The position numbers were made by a program, and so were the translations under genes. A model generated the notes under the pieces. That model had not been told where the DNA came from, did no database searches, and saw only the letters and a program-made list of their open reading frames with translations. A stretch of 52,653 bases of DNA from Gillisia marina (GTDB lineage: Bacteria > Bacteroidota > Bacteroidia > Flavobacteriales > Flavobacteriaceae): the NCBI RefSeq assembly GCF_000258765.1, contig NZ_AJLT01000021.1, positions 1 to 52,653 on the forward strand, in the 5' to 3' direction. Shown one piece after another: positions 1-7,980 of this stretch. Position 1 is the stretch's first letter. Each line of letters starts with the position of its first letter.

Positions 1-20
1 TTTTTTATTTTACTTATGTT

Positions 21-66
21 TGGGCGAGAAGCCTGTCTCGAGCGAAGTCGAAGGAAGTCAGTCTAT
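21..66. repeat. Decayed palindromic intergenic repeat
   Basis: On the minus strand this contains a TTCGACTTCGCTCGAGAC-like core, related to the TTCGACAAGCTCAG-type arms seen at 51.8-52.6 kb. The whole stretch 1-336 has no credible gene; besides this repeat it holds a weak hairpin at 79-113, a short stem AGCACT/AGTGCT at 165-184 and the terminator of the next gene. Assignment to the repeat family is by eye. Confidence 0.4.
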
Positions 67-78
67 CGGCTCTAAAGT

Positions 79-113
79 AAAAAAAACCTCCAACTAAGAG
101 AGTTTTTTTTTGT
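79..113 (+). terminator. Weak terminator-like element
   Basis: An A-rich arm, a short CTC/GAG stem and a run of nine T resemble a weak plus-strand intrinsic terminator, perhaps for a gene left of the window. The stem is only three G/C-containing pairs plus A-T pairs, so this is tentative. Confidence 0.3.
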
Positions 114-286
114 TTAAGGATTTATGAGATTCTTACTTAACTACATTAGTTTGTAAGTGTTCTTAGCACTTCAATTTTAGTGCTTGAAACAATAAGAATT
201 TGAAAGTTATACTCCGGATACTATTTGTTTTAGTTTACTTGTAGAACTTGAATGGGAGTAAGGCAATTAATAAGAATAGAAATAAA

Positions 287-317
287 AAAAGGCTCCACTT
301 TTTAAGTGGAGCCTTTT
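287..317 (-). terminator. Rho-independent terminator of the DUF4369 gene
   Basis: AAAAGGCTCCACTT pairs perfectly with AAGTGGAGCCTTTT around a three-base T loop. Read on the minus strand the stem is followed by T-rich sequence, directly beyond the stop of the minus-strand lipoprotein gene. Confidence 0.8.
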
Positions 318-336
318 ACTTTAAGAAAATTGAGTT

Positions 337-1071
337 TTACTGAGCTTCTACTTTTTCTTCAAGCTTTTCATTTTTTCTTCGAACCTTTAAGAAAGATTTT
401 AATTCTTTTCCGTATTTAGATTTTCTAACTTCTGGAGTAAGAGAAGTATAAATAGTATCTAGATATTTAATGTTTGCATCAAACACTTCAGATAATGCTA
501 GATAAGGAGCAATCTCCAAATCTTTGTTATTCATAGCGTAATTAACAGTGTATAAATATTTTCTAGTTAAAAGTTTATCGAAATCTTGATTGGTAGAAAG
601 AATCAATTCTTCATTTTCATCACGTTGCGCTTCAAAATTCTTTTGAATTAATTCTAAATTCTTGTCATTAAAGCGCTGCATCATCTTTCGGTATTCCATC
701 AATTTTTCCTGATTTGCAGAACCTACTACCTTCGCATCGACTTCAAAATTCTTTAAGGTAGTATTAATCGTCACTTCGCCTTCTTCAGCAAAAAACTCGA
801 TACGATCATTATAAACTGTGTTGTCTACCTTATCTAAAAATAGATACATAATTTGAGGACTTTTTAAATAATCGCTTAATTCAAAATTTGCATCCCCATC
901 TATCTTTACAGAATCTACGTTGATCAATAAGGTATCTTCAATTTTTTGTAAATAAATGGTTCCCTTTTTTAATCCTTTTACTTGGCCTTTAACAAGTAGG
1001 TTATTTTCTTTATCGGAACATGCGGCAATACTCAGGATAATGAGTAATAAAAAGCTAATCTTTTTCATCAA
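337..1071 (-). CDS. DUF4369-domain lipoprotein
   Basis: The 244-residue protein starts with a lipoprotein signal (MMKKISFLLLIILSIAAC); the lipobox cysteine is residue 18, so it is probably anchored to a membrane on the periplasmic side. Residues about 25-120 (VKGQVKGLKKGTIYLQKIED and following) match the beta-rich DUF4369 domain common at the N-terminus of Bacteroidetes thioredoxin-like lipoproteins. There is no CxxC thioredoxin motif here; the rest is charged and helical, ending in a Lys/Glu-rich tail. The start has two consecutive ATG codons and either may be used. The molecular function is unknown. It is probably monocistronic, given its own terminator and a 50-bp gap on the other side. 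Confidence 0.75.
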   Translation of the reverse strand: MMKKISFLLLIILSIAACSDKENNLLVKGQVKGLKKGTIYLQKIEDTLLINVDSVKIDGDANFELSDYLKSPQIMYLFLDKVDNTVYNDRIEFFAEEGEVTINTTLKNFEVDAKVVGSANQEKLMEYRKMMQRFNDKNLELIQKNFEAQRDENEELILSTNQDFDKLLTRKYLYTVNYAMNNKDLEIAPYLALSEVFDANIKYLDTIYTSLTPEVRKSKYGKELKSFLKVRRKNEKLEEKVEAQ

Positions 1072-1121
1072 TTTCTGTTGGAATGTTGGTGGGCAAATAT
1101 CTTATTAATTTTCATTTTATA

Positions 1122-2386
1122 CTAACTCCCGGCAGCCATTTGCATAAGAATTGTACACAAAATTGCACCATAGGTTCCAACCACATATCCAAATACAGCC
1201 AATAGCACTCCTACAGTAGCTAACGAGGGATGAAACGCAGCAGCAACTACCGGTGCACTTGCCGCACCACCAACGTTCGCCTGGCTTCCAACCGCCAAGA
1301 AGAAATATGGAGCTTTTATCAATTTTGCAACTAATATTAATAATCCCGCATGAATTGTCATCCATACCAAACCTATCGCTATTAAACCGGGATTTTCAAA
1401 AACCATCTTTAGATCCATTTTCATTCCAATGGTCGCTACAAGTATATATATAAATACGCTTCCTATCTTACTTGCTCCGGCACCTTCATAAGACTTAAAT
1501 TTCGTGAATGAAAGTAGTATCCCAATTGCAGTTGCAATAGAAATCATCCAGAAAAAAGAGGAGGAAAAGGAGGATAAGGCACTTTTATTATCTGTAAAAA
1601 CTTCAAAGTTGGCTGATAGATAAGCTGAAATTCCATCTGCTCCCCAATGGGCAATCCCCACCGCTCCAAAGGCGAGTGCTAAGAGGATCATGATATCTGC
1701 AAGCGATGGATTTCTGGTAACTCCTTCGGCATAAGCGGCCACTTTATTTTTAAGATTTACAATGGCAGAATCATCTGCACCAAGCCATTTATCGATTTTT
1801 TCATTTCTACCAATTCCAAATAAGATAATTGCCATCCAAAGATTTGCTACTACAATATCCACCAAAACCATCCCGCCGTAAAGATCTGGATTGTATTCGT
1901 AGATTTCTAGCATCGCTGCTTGGTTGGCTCCACCGCCTATCCAGCTTCCAGCCAGGTAGATAGTCCTCTCCAAACTGCATCTGGCCCAATGCCTCCAACA
2001 GTTTCCGGAGATACAATGGAGATTAGAAGGATTGCTATAGGTCCACCTATGATTATTCCAATAGTCCCGGTAAAGAACATGATTAATGCCTTAGGTCCTA
2101 AATTAAAAATAGCTTTTAAGTCTATACTTAAGGTCATTAATACCAAAGAAGCCGGTAACAAATACCTACTGGCTATATAGTAGAGTTGTGAGGTTTCATC
2201 TGAAATTATATTCAAAGAATTGAATATTGCCGGAATTAAGTAGCACATTAAAAGTGCAGGAACTATAGAATAGAATTTTTTCCAAAACCCTTCTTCCTTT
2301 GATGATGTTAAAAAGACAAAGCCTAAGGAGACCATTAATATTCCTAATACAATGGCATCGTTAGTAAATAGGGGAGCATTTTCCAT
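1122..2386 (-). CDS. DUF819 family membrane protein (frameshifted)
   Basis: Two overlapping frames together make one DUF819 (YjcL-like) integral membrane protein of about 421 residues. The N-terminal part (start 2386) ends its homologous region at DAVWRGLST and the C-terminal part resumes with LAGSWIGGGANQ in another frame. One base inserted near 1952-1957 joins them without a stop. The protein has many hydrophobic segments and the family's conserved glycine-rich GGGANQAAM motif. DUF819 proteins are proposed transporters related to sodium/solute carriers, but the substrate is unknown. The frame break is either an assembly error or a recent mutation; both halves look well conserved. No operon partner is obvious. 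Confidence 0.8.
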
Positions 2387-2551
2387 GAATTATTTTATTT
2401 GCCCGCCAAAATACAATTTTTATCCCTCATTGAGGGGTAAAATATTTAAGTCTATTGTTGAAGATCTAAATGGTTTTTCCTCCCAATAATAATCGGGAGA
2501 TACCTCATTAGTATGTATTGAGATTCTTAATTTTGGACAAGAGAATAAAGT

Positions 2552-3370
2552 TTACCAACTCTCTAACGGGATTAATTGTTTTAAGCTTTGAGCCACACCA
2601 TCTTCAATACTTAATGCTGTGATATGATTTGCAACAAGTTTAGCCTCTTCTCTCGCATTTCCAACGGCAACACCAAAGCCAACATGGTTTAGCATTTCTA
2701 CATCATTATAATTATCCCCATAAGCGATTACATCACTAAGGTCAAGATTAAAATGATGATTCAATAGAAATTTAATTGCTGTAAGTTTTGAAATGCTTTT
2801 TGGAGAAATTTCCAAATAGGTGTTTTTGGATCGGTATAAATGAAGCTCATTAGAATGCTCTTTGGAAAGAAAATCTACAATTTGATCTATTTGATCCTCT
2901 TCGCCCATGGCCATGATTTTATGAGCGCCTTTGTTCTCAGCACTCCATTTTGTAATAACCTCGTCACCTATTTTTACTACTGGTGAAATCTTGGTGTTAT
3001 TCTCTTCCCGTTTAGCCCAAAAATCCATGGAGGGAACATACCATTCGTCGTTGTGATATAAGCTTAAATGACAGTTTAAGCTAGCATTCCAATCTGTCAA
3101 GTTTTTAATAATAGAAACTGGAATCTCCGTGGTACTTACAACTTGATCGTTTACTAGTATTAATCCGCCATTATAACTTATAATGGGAAGCTCTTCTATC
3201 GCTAATTCTTTCTGAAGATGCCGCATGGCTGCCGGCATTCTAGCTGAAATGAGAATAAAAGGAATTTTATTTTTTAATTTTTTTATTTCTGAAATTGTTG
3301 AAGGAGATAACTGGCGTTCTTTATTTAGTAAAGTGCCATCTATATCTGAAAAAACTATTTTGTACTTCAT
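2552..3370 (-). CDS. Cof-type HAD-IIB hydrolase
   Basis: This 272-residue haloacid dehalogenase superfamily phosphatase carries motif I DIDGT at residues 9-13 (nucleophile and acid/base Asp) and the C-terminal motif YGDNYNDVEML, which binds Mg2+. Length and order fit the Cof/YidA subfamily with a C2b cap, which dephosphorylates sugar phosphates, flavin mononucleotide or pyridoxal phosphate; the substrate cannot be read from sequence. It is cytoplasmic. Its ATG abuts the stop of the Arc-like gene with no gap, so it is the last gene of the SPFH operon (5840 down to 2552) and is probably cotranscribed with it. Confidence 0.88.
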   Translation of the reverse strand: MKYKIVFSDIDGTLLNKERQLSPSTISEIKKLKNKIPFILISARMPAAMRHLQKELAIEELPIISYNGGLILVNDQVVSTTEIPVSIIKNLTDWNASLNCHLSLYHNDEWYVPSMDFWAKREENNTKISPVVKIGDEVITKWSAENKGAHKIMAMGEEDQIDQIVDFLSKEHSNELHLYRSKNTYLEISPKSISKLTAIKFLLNHHFNLDLSDVIAYGDNYNDVEMLNHVGFGVAVGNAREEAKLVANHITALSIEDGVAQSLKQLIPLESW

Positions 3371-3538
3371 TTAATTTTCTTCTTTCTTTTTGGGTTGCCT
3401 TTTGGCTTCCTTTAATGCTTTAGAAAGCATCCATTCTATCTGTCCATTAGTACTTCGGAAATCATCCGAAGCCCATTTCTCGATAGCTTTTAGCATATCT
3501 TCATTTAGCCGTAAGGCAAATGCTTTCTTTTTACTCAT
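3371..3538 (-). CDS. Small Arc-like ribbon-helix-helix protein
   Basis: A 55-residue ORF beginning MSKKKAFALRLNEDMLKAIE has the layout of an Arc/MetJ-type ribbon-helix-helix domain: a short beta strand (KAFALRLNE), helix A (DMLKAIEKWASDDF) and helix B (TNGQIEWMLSKALKEA), then a basic tail (KRQPKKK). Such proteins bind DNA as dimers through the strand. It sits one base after the stop of the hydrolase-gene side and directly abuts the HAD gene, inside the SPFH operon. By family logic it may autoregulate the operon (see the operator-like site at 5858-5877); that is inference. A role on a large scale, such as nucleoid binding, cannot be excluded. Confidence 0.8.
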   Translation of the reverse strand: MSKKKAFALRLNEDMLKAIEKWASDDFRSTNGQIEWMLSKALKEAKRQPKKKEEN

Positions 3539-3539
3539 T

Positions 3540-4472
3540 TTATTTAACGGACTTTATAAAATCGACCAAATTCGGAATTAATTCGGGGTGCAATGGTCTG
3601 TTAGGTTCGTTGTAAGCCTTTGTGTTCTCTAAGTCGTCTCCTTCAATTTTTCTGAAGATATGATTCATCTTATCCAAAATCACTAGTTCAGCTTTCGGAT
3701 TAGCTTCTGTCAATAAATTGGCTTCAGTAGTGTCTACTTGAATATCGAAACTTCCATTTATAATAAGAATAGGCATATCTAATTTTGCAATTTCTTCCCT
3801 AGGATCATATTTCATCCAGGATTTTAAAAATGGCTGCACACTTGGTCTAAATATAGATTGAAGCAGGGGGCTGTAATTTGAGGTTTTTCCTCGTTCTTGA
3901 ATTTCTTGAAAGGCATCTTTTGCATTTTCAGATAATTCCGGAGATTGCTTTGCTAATTGATCGATTACAATTTTATCTATACTTCTTCCGGGACCGGCAA
4001 GAGAAATAAATGCATCGGCTTTATTGGCTGCAGCAATCATTCCTATTAAAGATCCTTCGCTATGACCGGCAATAATAATATTTTCGAAGCTGTCTTGTGC
4101 TTTAAAATGATCTAAAATAGCACTAACATCTTCTATAAAATCTTCAAAGCTGAGCTCTTCTTCACGAATTTTATATTTATTCATTTTAAAGATGCGTTTG
4201 TCGAACCTATATGAAGCAATACCATTTTTCGCAAGTTCTCTTGCAATAATCTTGGAGCCATCGTTTTTCATCATAAAGCCATTCCCATTTCTATCTGTAG
4301 GGCCCGAACCTTGAATTAAAATAACAAGGTCTGGATGCTCGGTACTTGCGGGGGTGGTTAAAGTACCATCAATAAACTTATTGACGGACACTTCACTTTC
4401 CATAATGGAATCATTTTGAGAAAACCCAAAACTGAAGGTCAATACTGTTAATATTATTAAATAGTTTTTCAT
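3540..4472 (-). CDS. Secreted alpha/beta hydrolase
   Basis: The 310-residue protein has a signal peptide (MKNYLIILTVLTFSFGFSQN, cleavage near FSQ-N) and an alpha/beta-hydrolase fold. The oxyanion-side motif ILIQGSGPTDRNG is followed by a nucleophile elbow GHSEGS (Ser nucleophile), an acidic segment NGSFDIQV and a terminal DKMNHIF supplying the catalytic His. It is likely a periplasmic esterase or acyl hydrolase of unknown substrate, resembling YqiA/YfhR-type hydrolases of Bacteroidetes. It lies 15 bases after the PH-like gene and one base before the RHH gene, as part of the SPFH operon. Confidence 0.82.
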   Translation of the reverse strand: MKNYLIILTVLTFSFGFSQNDSIMESEVSVNKFIDGTLTTPASTEHPDLVILIQGSGPTDRNGNGFMMKNDGSKIIARELAKNGIASYRFDKRIFKMNKYKIREEELSFEDFIEDVSAILDHFKAQDSFENIIIAGHSEGSLIGMIAAANKADAFISLAGPGRSIDKIVIDQLAKQSPELSENAKDAFQEIQERGKTSNYSPLLQSIFRPSVQPFLKSWMKYDPREEIAKLDMPILIINGSFDIQVDTTEANLLTEANPKAELVILDKMNHIFRKIEGDDLENTKAYNEPNRPLHPELIPNLVDFIKSVK

Positions 4473-4487
4473 GATTTTAGTGAGGGT

Positions 4488-4975
4488 TTATTGCCTAATT
4501 TTTTCTGCATATCTTTTTAAAACTCGTTCTACATCTTGAGGTTTTTGAGTTCCAATTAAAAATTTCTTTTTCTCTTTGGTTACAATTTGGATGCCATATT
4601 TGCCTGATACATTATAGGCTTTCGCTTCACCCAAGCCTCTAACTCCCCAACCGCCATATTCTGTTAATGGGGAATATTTTCTAACATATACTTTTTCTAT
4701 CTGAGACCATAAATACTTTTTTCTAAAAAAAGGGAACGGATAAAAATAAGCCTAATTCCTATGGCATCTATATTTGTTCTTAATTCTAATATAAAAATGC
4801 AGCCTAAAATTAGTATCACTATTAAAACCGTAAGAATTGAGGAAGTGTTAGTTGCAATATAGCTAAAGCCATCTGTTTCATAGTAGGCATTTATACTAAC
4901 TCCTATTAAAGGAATAGCCATAATAGCGATTAACCACCACTGGCTGAATTTTTGTTTTTCCTCAAAAATTCTCAT
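4488..4975 (-). CDS. PH-like membrane protein (frameshifted)
   Basis: The open frame from 4975 gives two membrane segments (about residues 12-32 and 43-63) followed by ELRTNIDAIGIRLIF, then runs off frame. A second frame continues YPFPFFRKKYLWSQIEKVYV and then KYSPLTEYGGWGVRG up to a stop at 4488-4490 (ending AEKIRQ). Adding one T to the T5 run near 4737-4742 joins them into a protein of about 162 residues. The second half has the strand pattern of a bacterial PH-like domain, typical of small Bacteroidetes membrane proteins next to SPFH genes. It starts one base after the SPFH stop. The function is unknown; association with the SPFH protein in the membrane is inferred from the operon only. 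Confidence 0.75.
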
Positions 4976-4976
4976 A

Positions 4977-5840
4977 CTAATGATTCAAAGTTCCTGCGTT
5001 AACAATTGGGGATGCATCTTTATCTCCACAAAGGATAACCATTAAATTACTAACCATAGCGGCTCTGCGCTCATCGTCCAAGTGCACAATGTTTTTCTTG
5101 CCTAATTCATCCAAAGCCATTTCCACCATACTTACGGCTCCCTCAACAATTTTATGTCTGGCAGCAACAATGGCAGTTGCTTGTTGACGTTTTAGCATAG
5201 CACTCGCAATTTCGTGAGCATAAGCTAGATAACCAATTCGTGCTTCTAAAACTTCGATACCTGCAATATCTAAGCGTTCTTCCAATTCTTTCTCCAATGC
5301 TATACTTACTTCATTTACGCTAGAGCGAAGTGTAATATCTTCTTCCAGACCTTCATCTGCAAAATTATCATAAGGATACATACTTGCAAGTTTTCTTACC
5401 GCTGCATCTGTTTGTACCACCACAAAATTTTCAAAATTATCTACATCAAACGAAGCTTTAAAAGTATCCTTTACCCTCCATACAAGAATAGTACTAATCA
5501 TGATTGGGTTTCCAAGCTTATCATTTACTTTTAATCGTTCACTGTCAAAATTTCTTGCTCTAAGTGAGATCTTAGTTTTGGTAAAAAAAGGATTAACCCA
5601 AAAAAGGCCGTTATTTTTTACGGTGCCTTTATATTTTCCAAAAAGTAATAATACTCTGGATTCATTTGGATTTACTAAAATTAATCCCGGAATAAGAGAA
5701 AGAGTTATCAGAATCAATAAAATGAATAAGGGCATCTTCATCATAATAAGGCCCGTAACACCTATAATTAAGAAAAGAACTATAAGCGAGAGCATTACAT
5801 AGCCATTGGAAGGAGTGGTGATTTTTTCGTTGGTATCCAT
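4977..5840 (-). CDS. SPFH/Band 7 (prohibitin-like) membrane protein
   Basis: The 287-residue protein has a short cytoplasmic N-terminus, two adjacent membrane segments (about residues 14-50), then an SPFH domain opening with LVNPNESRVLLLFGKYKGTV and containing ARNFDSERLKVND. An amphipathic Glu/Ala-rich helix follows, with GYLAYAHEIASAMLKRQQA, the usual stomatin/prohibitin oligomerisation region. SPFH proteins build large membrane-associated rings and organise membrane microdomains, often with proteases. No NfeD partner or protease is adjacent here. It is the first gene of a five-gene operon with PH-like, hydrolase, RHH and HAD genes. Confidence 0.9.
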   Translation of the reverse strand: MDTNEKITTPSNGYVMLSLIVLFLIIGVTGLIMMKMPLFILLILITLSLIPGLILVNPNESRVLLLFGKYKGTVKNNGLFWVNPFFTKTKISLRARNFDSERLKVNDKLGNPIMISTILVWRVKDTFKASFDVDNFENFVVVQTDAAVRKLASMYPYDNFADEGLEEDITLRSSVNEVSIALEKELEERLDIAGIEVLEARIGYLAYAHEIASAMLKRQQATAIVAARHKIVEGAVSMVEMALDELGKKNIVHLDDERRAAMVSNLMVILCGDKDASPIVNAGTLNH

Positions 5841-5857
5841 ATTAGTATAATTAAAAG

Positions 5858-5877
5858 TGATATTAAAATGATATCAT
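5858..5877. promoter_or_regulatory. Candidate operator of the SPFH/RHH operon
   Basis: TGATAT occurs twice, at 5858-5863 and 5869-5874, exactly 11 bp apart, and the second copy lies in the perfect 10-bp palindrome ATGATATCAT (5868-5877). The site is 18-37 bp upstream of the SPFH start. Ribbon-helix-helix repressors bind short repeats spaced by one helical turn, and the operon encodes one, so autoregulation is plausible but inferred. Confidence 0.35.
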
Positions 5878-5922
5878 AAATGTATTGTATTAAATTGTAA
5901 TATCCTAATCAAATATTAACAA

Positions 5923-5950
5923 TTGGATTATTCTAGGATGTATATATTTG
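5923..5950 (+). promoter_or_regulatory. Flavobacterial promoter of the S1/P1 nuclease gene
   Basis: TTG at 5923-5925 and TATATTTG at 5943-5950, separated by 17 bases, match the Bacteroidetes -33/-7 consensus (TTG, TAnnTTTG). Transcription would begin near 5956, just before the ATG at 5965, which supports that start over the upstream TTG. Confidence 0.55.
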
Positions 5951-5964
5951 TAAAAAATGATTTT

Positions 5965-6747
5965 ATGAAACAATTATTAGTGTTTGCCTGTTTTTTATTT
6001 ATTATTTCAACCGGATTTGCAGGAGAAAATGATTGGGGCCAAACTGGGCACAGAGCCACAGCAGAAATCGCACAATCTCACCTTAGTAAGAGTGCCAAAA
6101 AAGAGATCGCCAAATTATTAAATGGCAGAAGCCTTGCATTTGTATCTACTTTTGGCGATGAGATTAAAAGTGACTCTAAATATAGAAAATACAGTCCTTG
6201 GCATTATGTGAATTTGCCTGAAGGTGCGACTAAATATATGGCTGAAGATGCTAATCCCGACGGAGATTTACTAATGGCATTAAGAAAATGCGTGGAAGTA
6301 TTAAAGGATAAGAATTCACCTAATGAAGAAAAAGAATTTTACTTAAAAATGTTGGTTCATTTTATGGGAGACCTACACCAGCCATTACATGCTGGTAGAG
6401 GTGAAGACAAAGGAGGGAACGATATACAGGTAGGGTGGTTTGGCGATGGTACGAATCTTCATAGAGTTTGGGATAGCGAAATGATCGATTCTTATGATAT
6501 GAGTTATTCAGAAATGGCAGATAATACCTATAATCTTTCAAAAGAAGCTAGACAAAATATTGCTGCCGGAACTTTTGAGGATTGGATGTACGAATCCAAG
6601 GCATTAAGCACAAGAGTTTATGCTTCTGCGGAAGTTGGTGAAAAACTAAGTTATAGATATATGTACGATTGGTTTCCAGTGGTTGGAGAACAACTTCAAA
6701 AAGGAGGAATTAGACTTGCTCAGGTATTAAATGAGATTTTCGATTAG
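5965..6747 (+). CDS. Secreted S1/P1-type nuclease
   Basis: Starting at ATG 5965 the protein has a signal peptide (MKQLLVFACFLFIISTGFAG) and a mature part with DWGQTGHRATAEIAQSHL. S1/P1 nucleases use an N-terminal Trp and several His/Asp as trinuclear zinc ligands; WGQTGHR, SPWHYVN, HFMGDLHQPLHAG and NLHRVWDSEMID are the matching segments. The enzyme would be an extracellular or periplasmic nuclease degrading single-stranded DNA/RNA, useful for scavenging nucleotides and phosphate. An upstream in-frame TTG at 5923 was rejected because it overlaps the -33 promoter element. The gene stands alone, with its own promoter and terminator. Confidence 0.9.
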   Translation: MKQLLVFACFLFIISTGFAGENDWGQTGHRATAEIAQSHLSKSAKKEIAKLLNGRSLAFVSTFGDEIKSDSKYRKYSPWHYVNLPEGATKYMAEDANPDGDLLMALRKCVEVLKDKNSPNEEKEFYLKMLVHFMGDLHQPLHAGRGEDKGGNDIQVGWFGDGTNLHRVWDSEMIDSYDMSYSEMADNTYNLSKEARQNIAAGTFEDWMYESKALSTRVYASAEVGEKLSYRYMYDWFPVVGEQLQKGGIRLAQVLNEIFD

Positions 6748-6789
6748 GCTAATCTTTTTGAAACTTTATTATTAGAAATATTTTCAGAG

Positions 6790-6816
6790 TCGGCTGCTTT
6801 TAAAGCGGCCGATTTT
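6790..6816 (+). terminator. Terminator of the S1/P1 nuclease gene
   Basis: TCGGCTGC and GCGGCCGA form a near-perfect stem around TTTTAAA, followed by TTTTGTTT on the plus strand, 43 bases beyond the nuclease stop. Confidence 0.75.
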
Positions 6817-6850
6817 GTTTCTGCTTAATTATTGATGGTAGATAAATGAG

Positions 6851-7447
6851 TTAATAAATAGTTCTAAAAGTAAGGTTAATTCGTGGTTCGATATTCTTTT
6901 TTGTTTTTGGTAACTGATGTTTCCAGAATTCCTGAGTTTGGCCTTTCATAATTAGTAAACTTCCGTGGGCTAGCTGGATTGTCTGTTTTAACGTCGGATT
7001 TTTTTTATGCTTAAGCTGAAAATTTCTGATTGCACCGAGACTTAATGAGGCAATTATTGGATTCGTACCTAATTCTTTTTCATCATCTGCATGCCAGCCC
7101 ATACTGTCATTTCCATCTCTGTAAAGATTTGCTAAACAATGAGTAAAAGTGTTCCCGGTAAGTTTTGCAATTTCAGCATGTATAATTTCGAGCTCATTAG
7201 TAAAGATTGTTGGTTTCAATTTAAGCCCTGAATAGGAGTAAGTCTCAGAATTTAAAGCATATAATGCTGTTAATCGAGGTTGCGGAATTGTTTTTCCAAA
7301 TAATTTAATTGAATATTGTTCCCATTTTAAGGTATTTAAAAGTTTTTTTAAGTAGTAATCAGCTAATTCAGCATCTAAAAAATTTGGATAATATTCCAGA
7401 TTCGCATTTGGAAGAGTGATTTCTTCGTGAATAAAACTTGAATTCAT
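6851..7447 (-). CDS. AlkB-like 2-oxoglutarate/Fe(II) dioxygenase
   Basis: This 198-residue protein matches the compact AlkB (ALKBH2/3-like) family that removes alkyl lesions from DNA or RNA bases by oxidative demethylation. Visible are the HxD iron motif in GWHADDEKELG, a second His in WKHQLP, and the terminal 2-oxoglutarate-binding RINLTFR (RxNxTFR). PQPRLTALYAL is the typical nucleotide-lid segment. It is cytosolic. One base separates it from the upstream DoxX-like gene, so the two are probably cotranscribed. It contains an in-frame run of eight A on the coding strand (6999-7006), which shows that not every such run in this window breaks a frame. Confidence 0.9.
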   Translation of the reverse strand: MNSSFIHEEITLPNANLEYYPNFLDAELADYYLKKLLNTLKWEQYSIKLFGKTIPQPRLTALYALNSETYSYSGLKLKPTIFTNELEIIHAEIAKLTGNTFTHCLANLYRDGNDSMGWHADDEKELGTNPIIASLSLGAIRNFQLKHKKNPTLKQTIQLAHGSLLIMKGQTQEFWKHQLPKTKKNIEPRINLTFRTIY

Positions 7448-7448
7448 T

Positions 7449-7802
7449 TTAAAGATAGAAATAGGCCCACCATATTAAAACAAATTGTAATGGTAAGCGA
7501 AGGATTAATGCCCAAACAGGTATTCCTGCAGCTGCTTTTTTGGAGCTTAGCATATAAAAATGGACTAGTAAGAAAATTAGCAACATTAATATTATTCCGT
7601 AAATAGCCAGCGTTTTAGTTGCTGTAATAACTAGCCCGATGCCTAATAAGATTTCGGCAGCCCCACTTAAATACACTAATAATTTATGTTGAGGCAAATA
7701 CCTAGGCATAATTCGCAGATAAGCTTTAGGTTTTAGGAAATGAAAGATTCCGGCTAGAATGTACATTCCAGCCATGAGTAAAAAATGCCAAGGATAAATC
7801 AT
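7449..7802 (-). CDS. DoxX/MauE-like small membrane protein
   Basis: The 117-residue protein has four predicted membrane segments. The pattern MAGMYILAGIFHFLKPKAYLRIMP and SGAAEILLGIGLV is typical of the DoxX-like family, in which a conserved Gly/Phe-rich first helix and an AEILLG-type second helix occur. Its precise function is unknown; family members are linked to redox or respiratory-chain partners. It precedes the AlkB-like gene by one base on the same strand. Confidence 0.75.
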   Translation of the reverse strand: MIYPWHFLLMAGMYILAGIFHFLKPKAYLRIMPRYLPQHKLLVYLSGAAEILLGIGLVITATKTLAIYGIILMLLIFLLVHFYMLSSKKAAAGIPVWALILRLPLQFVLIWWAYFYL

Positions 7803-7980
7803 TAATTATAGATTTGAATCATTATAATATTATTCTCAAATTAAATAAAATGTTGATTAAAACCAGTTGCTTTTAAGAAATTCATTTTTAAATCATAATT
7901 TTTTTTCAATTTTTTTGCCTAATTAATTAGAATAGAGTAACTTCCCGCCCCTGTTTCGTTTCACTTAACCGTCGTTATAT

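Noticed and set aside
5923-5964. Longer start (TTG 5923) for the S1/P1 nuclease
   Set aside because: It would add residues before a clear signal peptide and lies on the promoter's -33 element.
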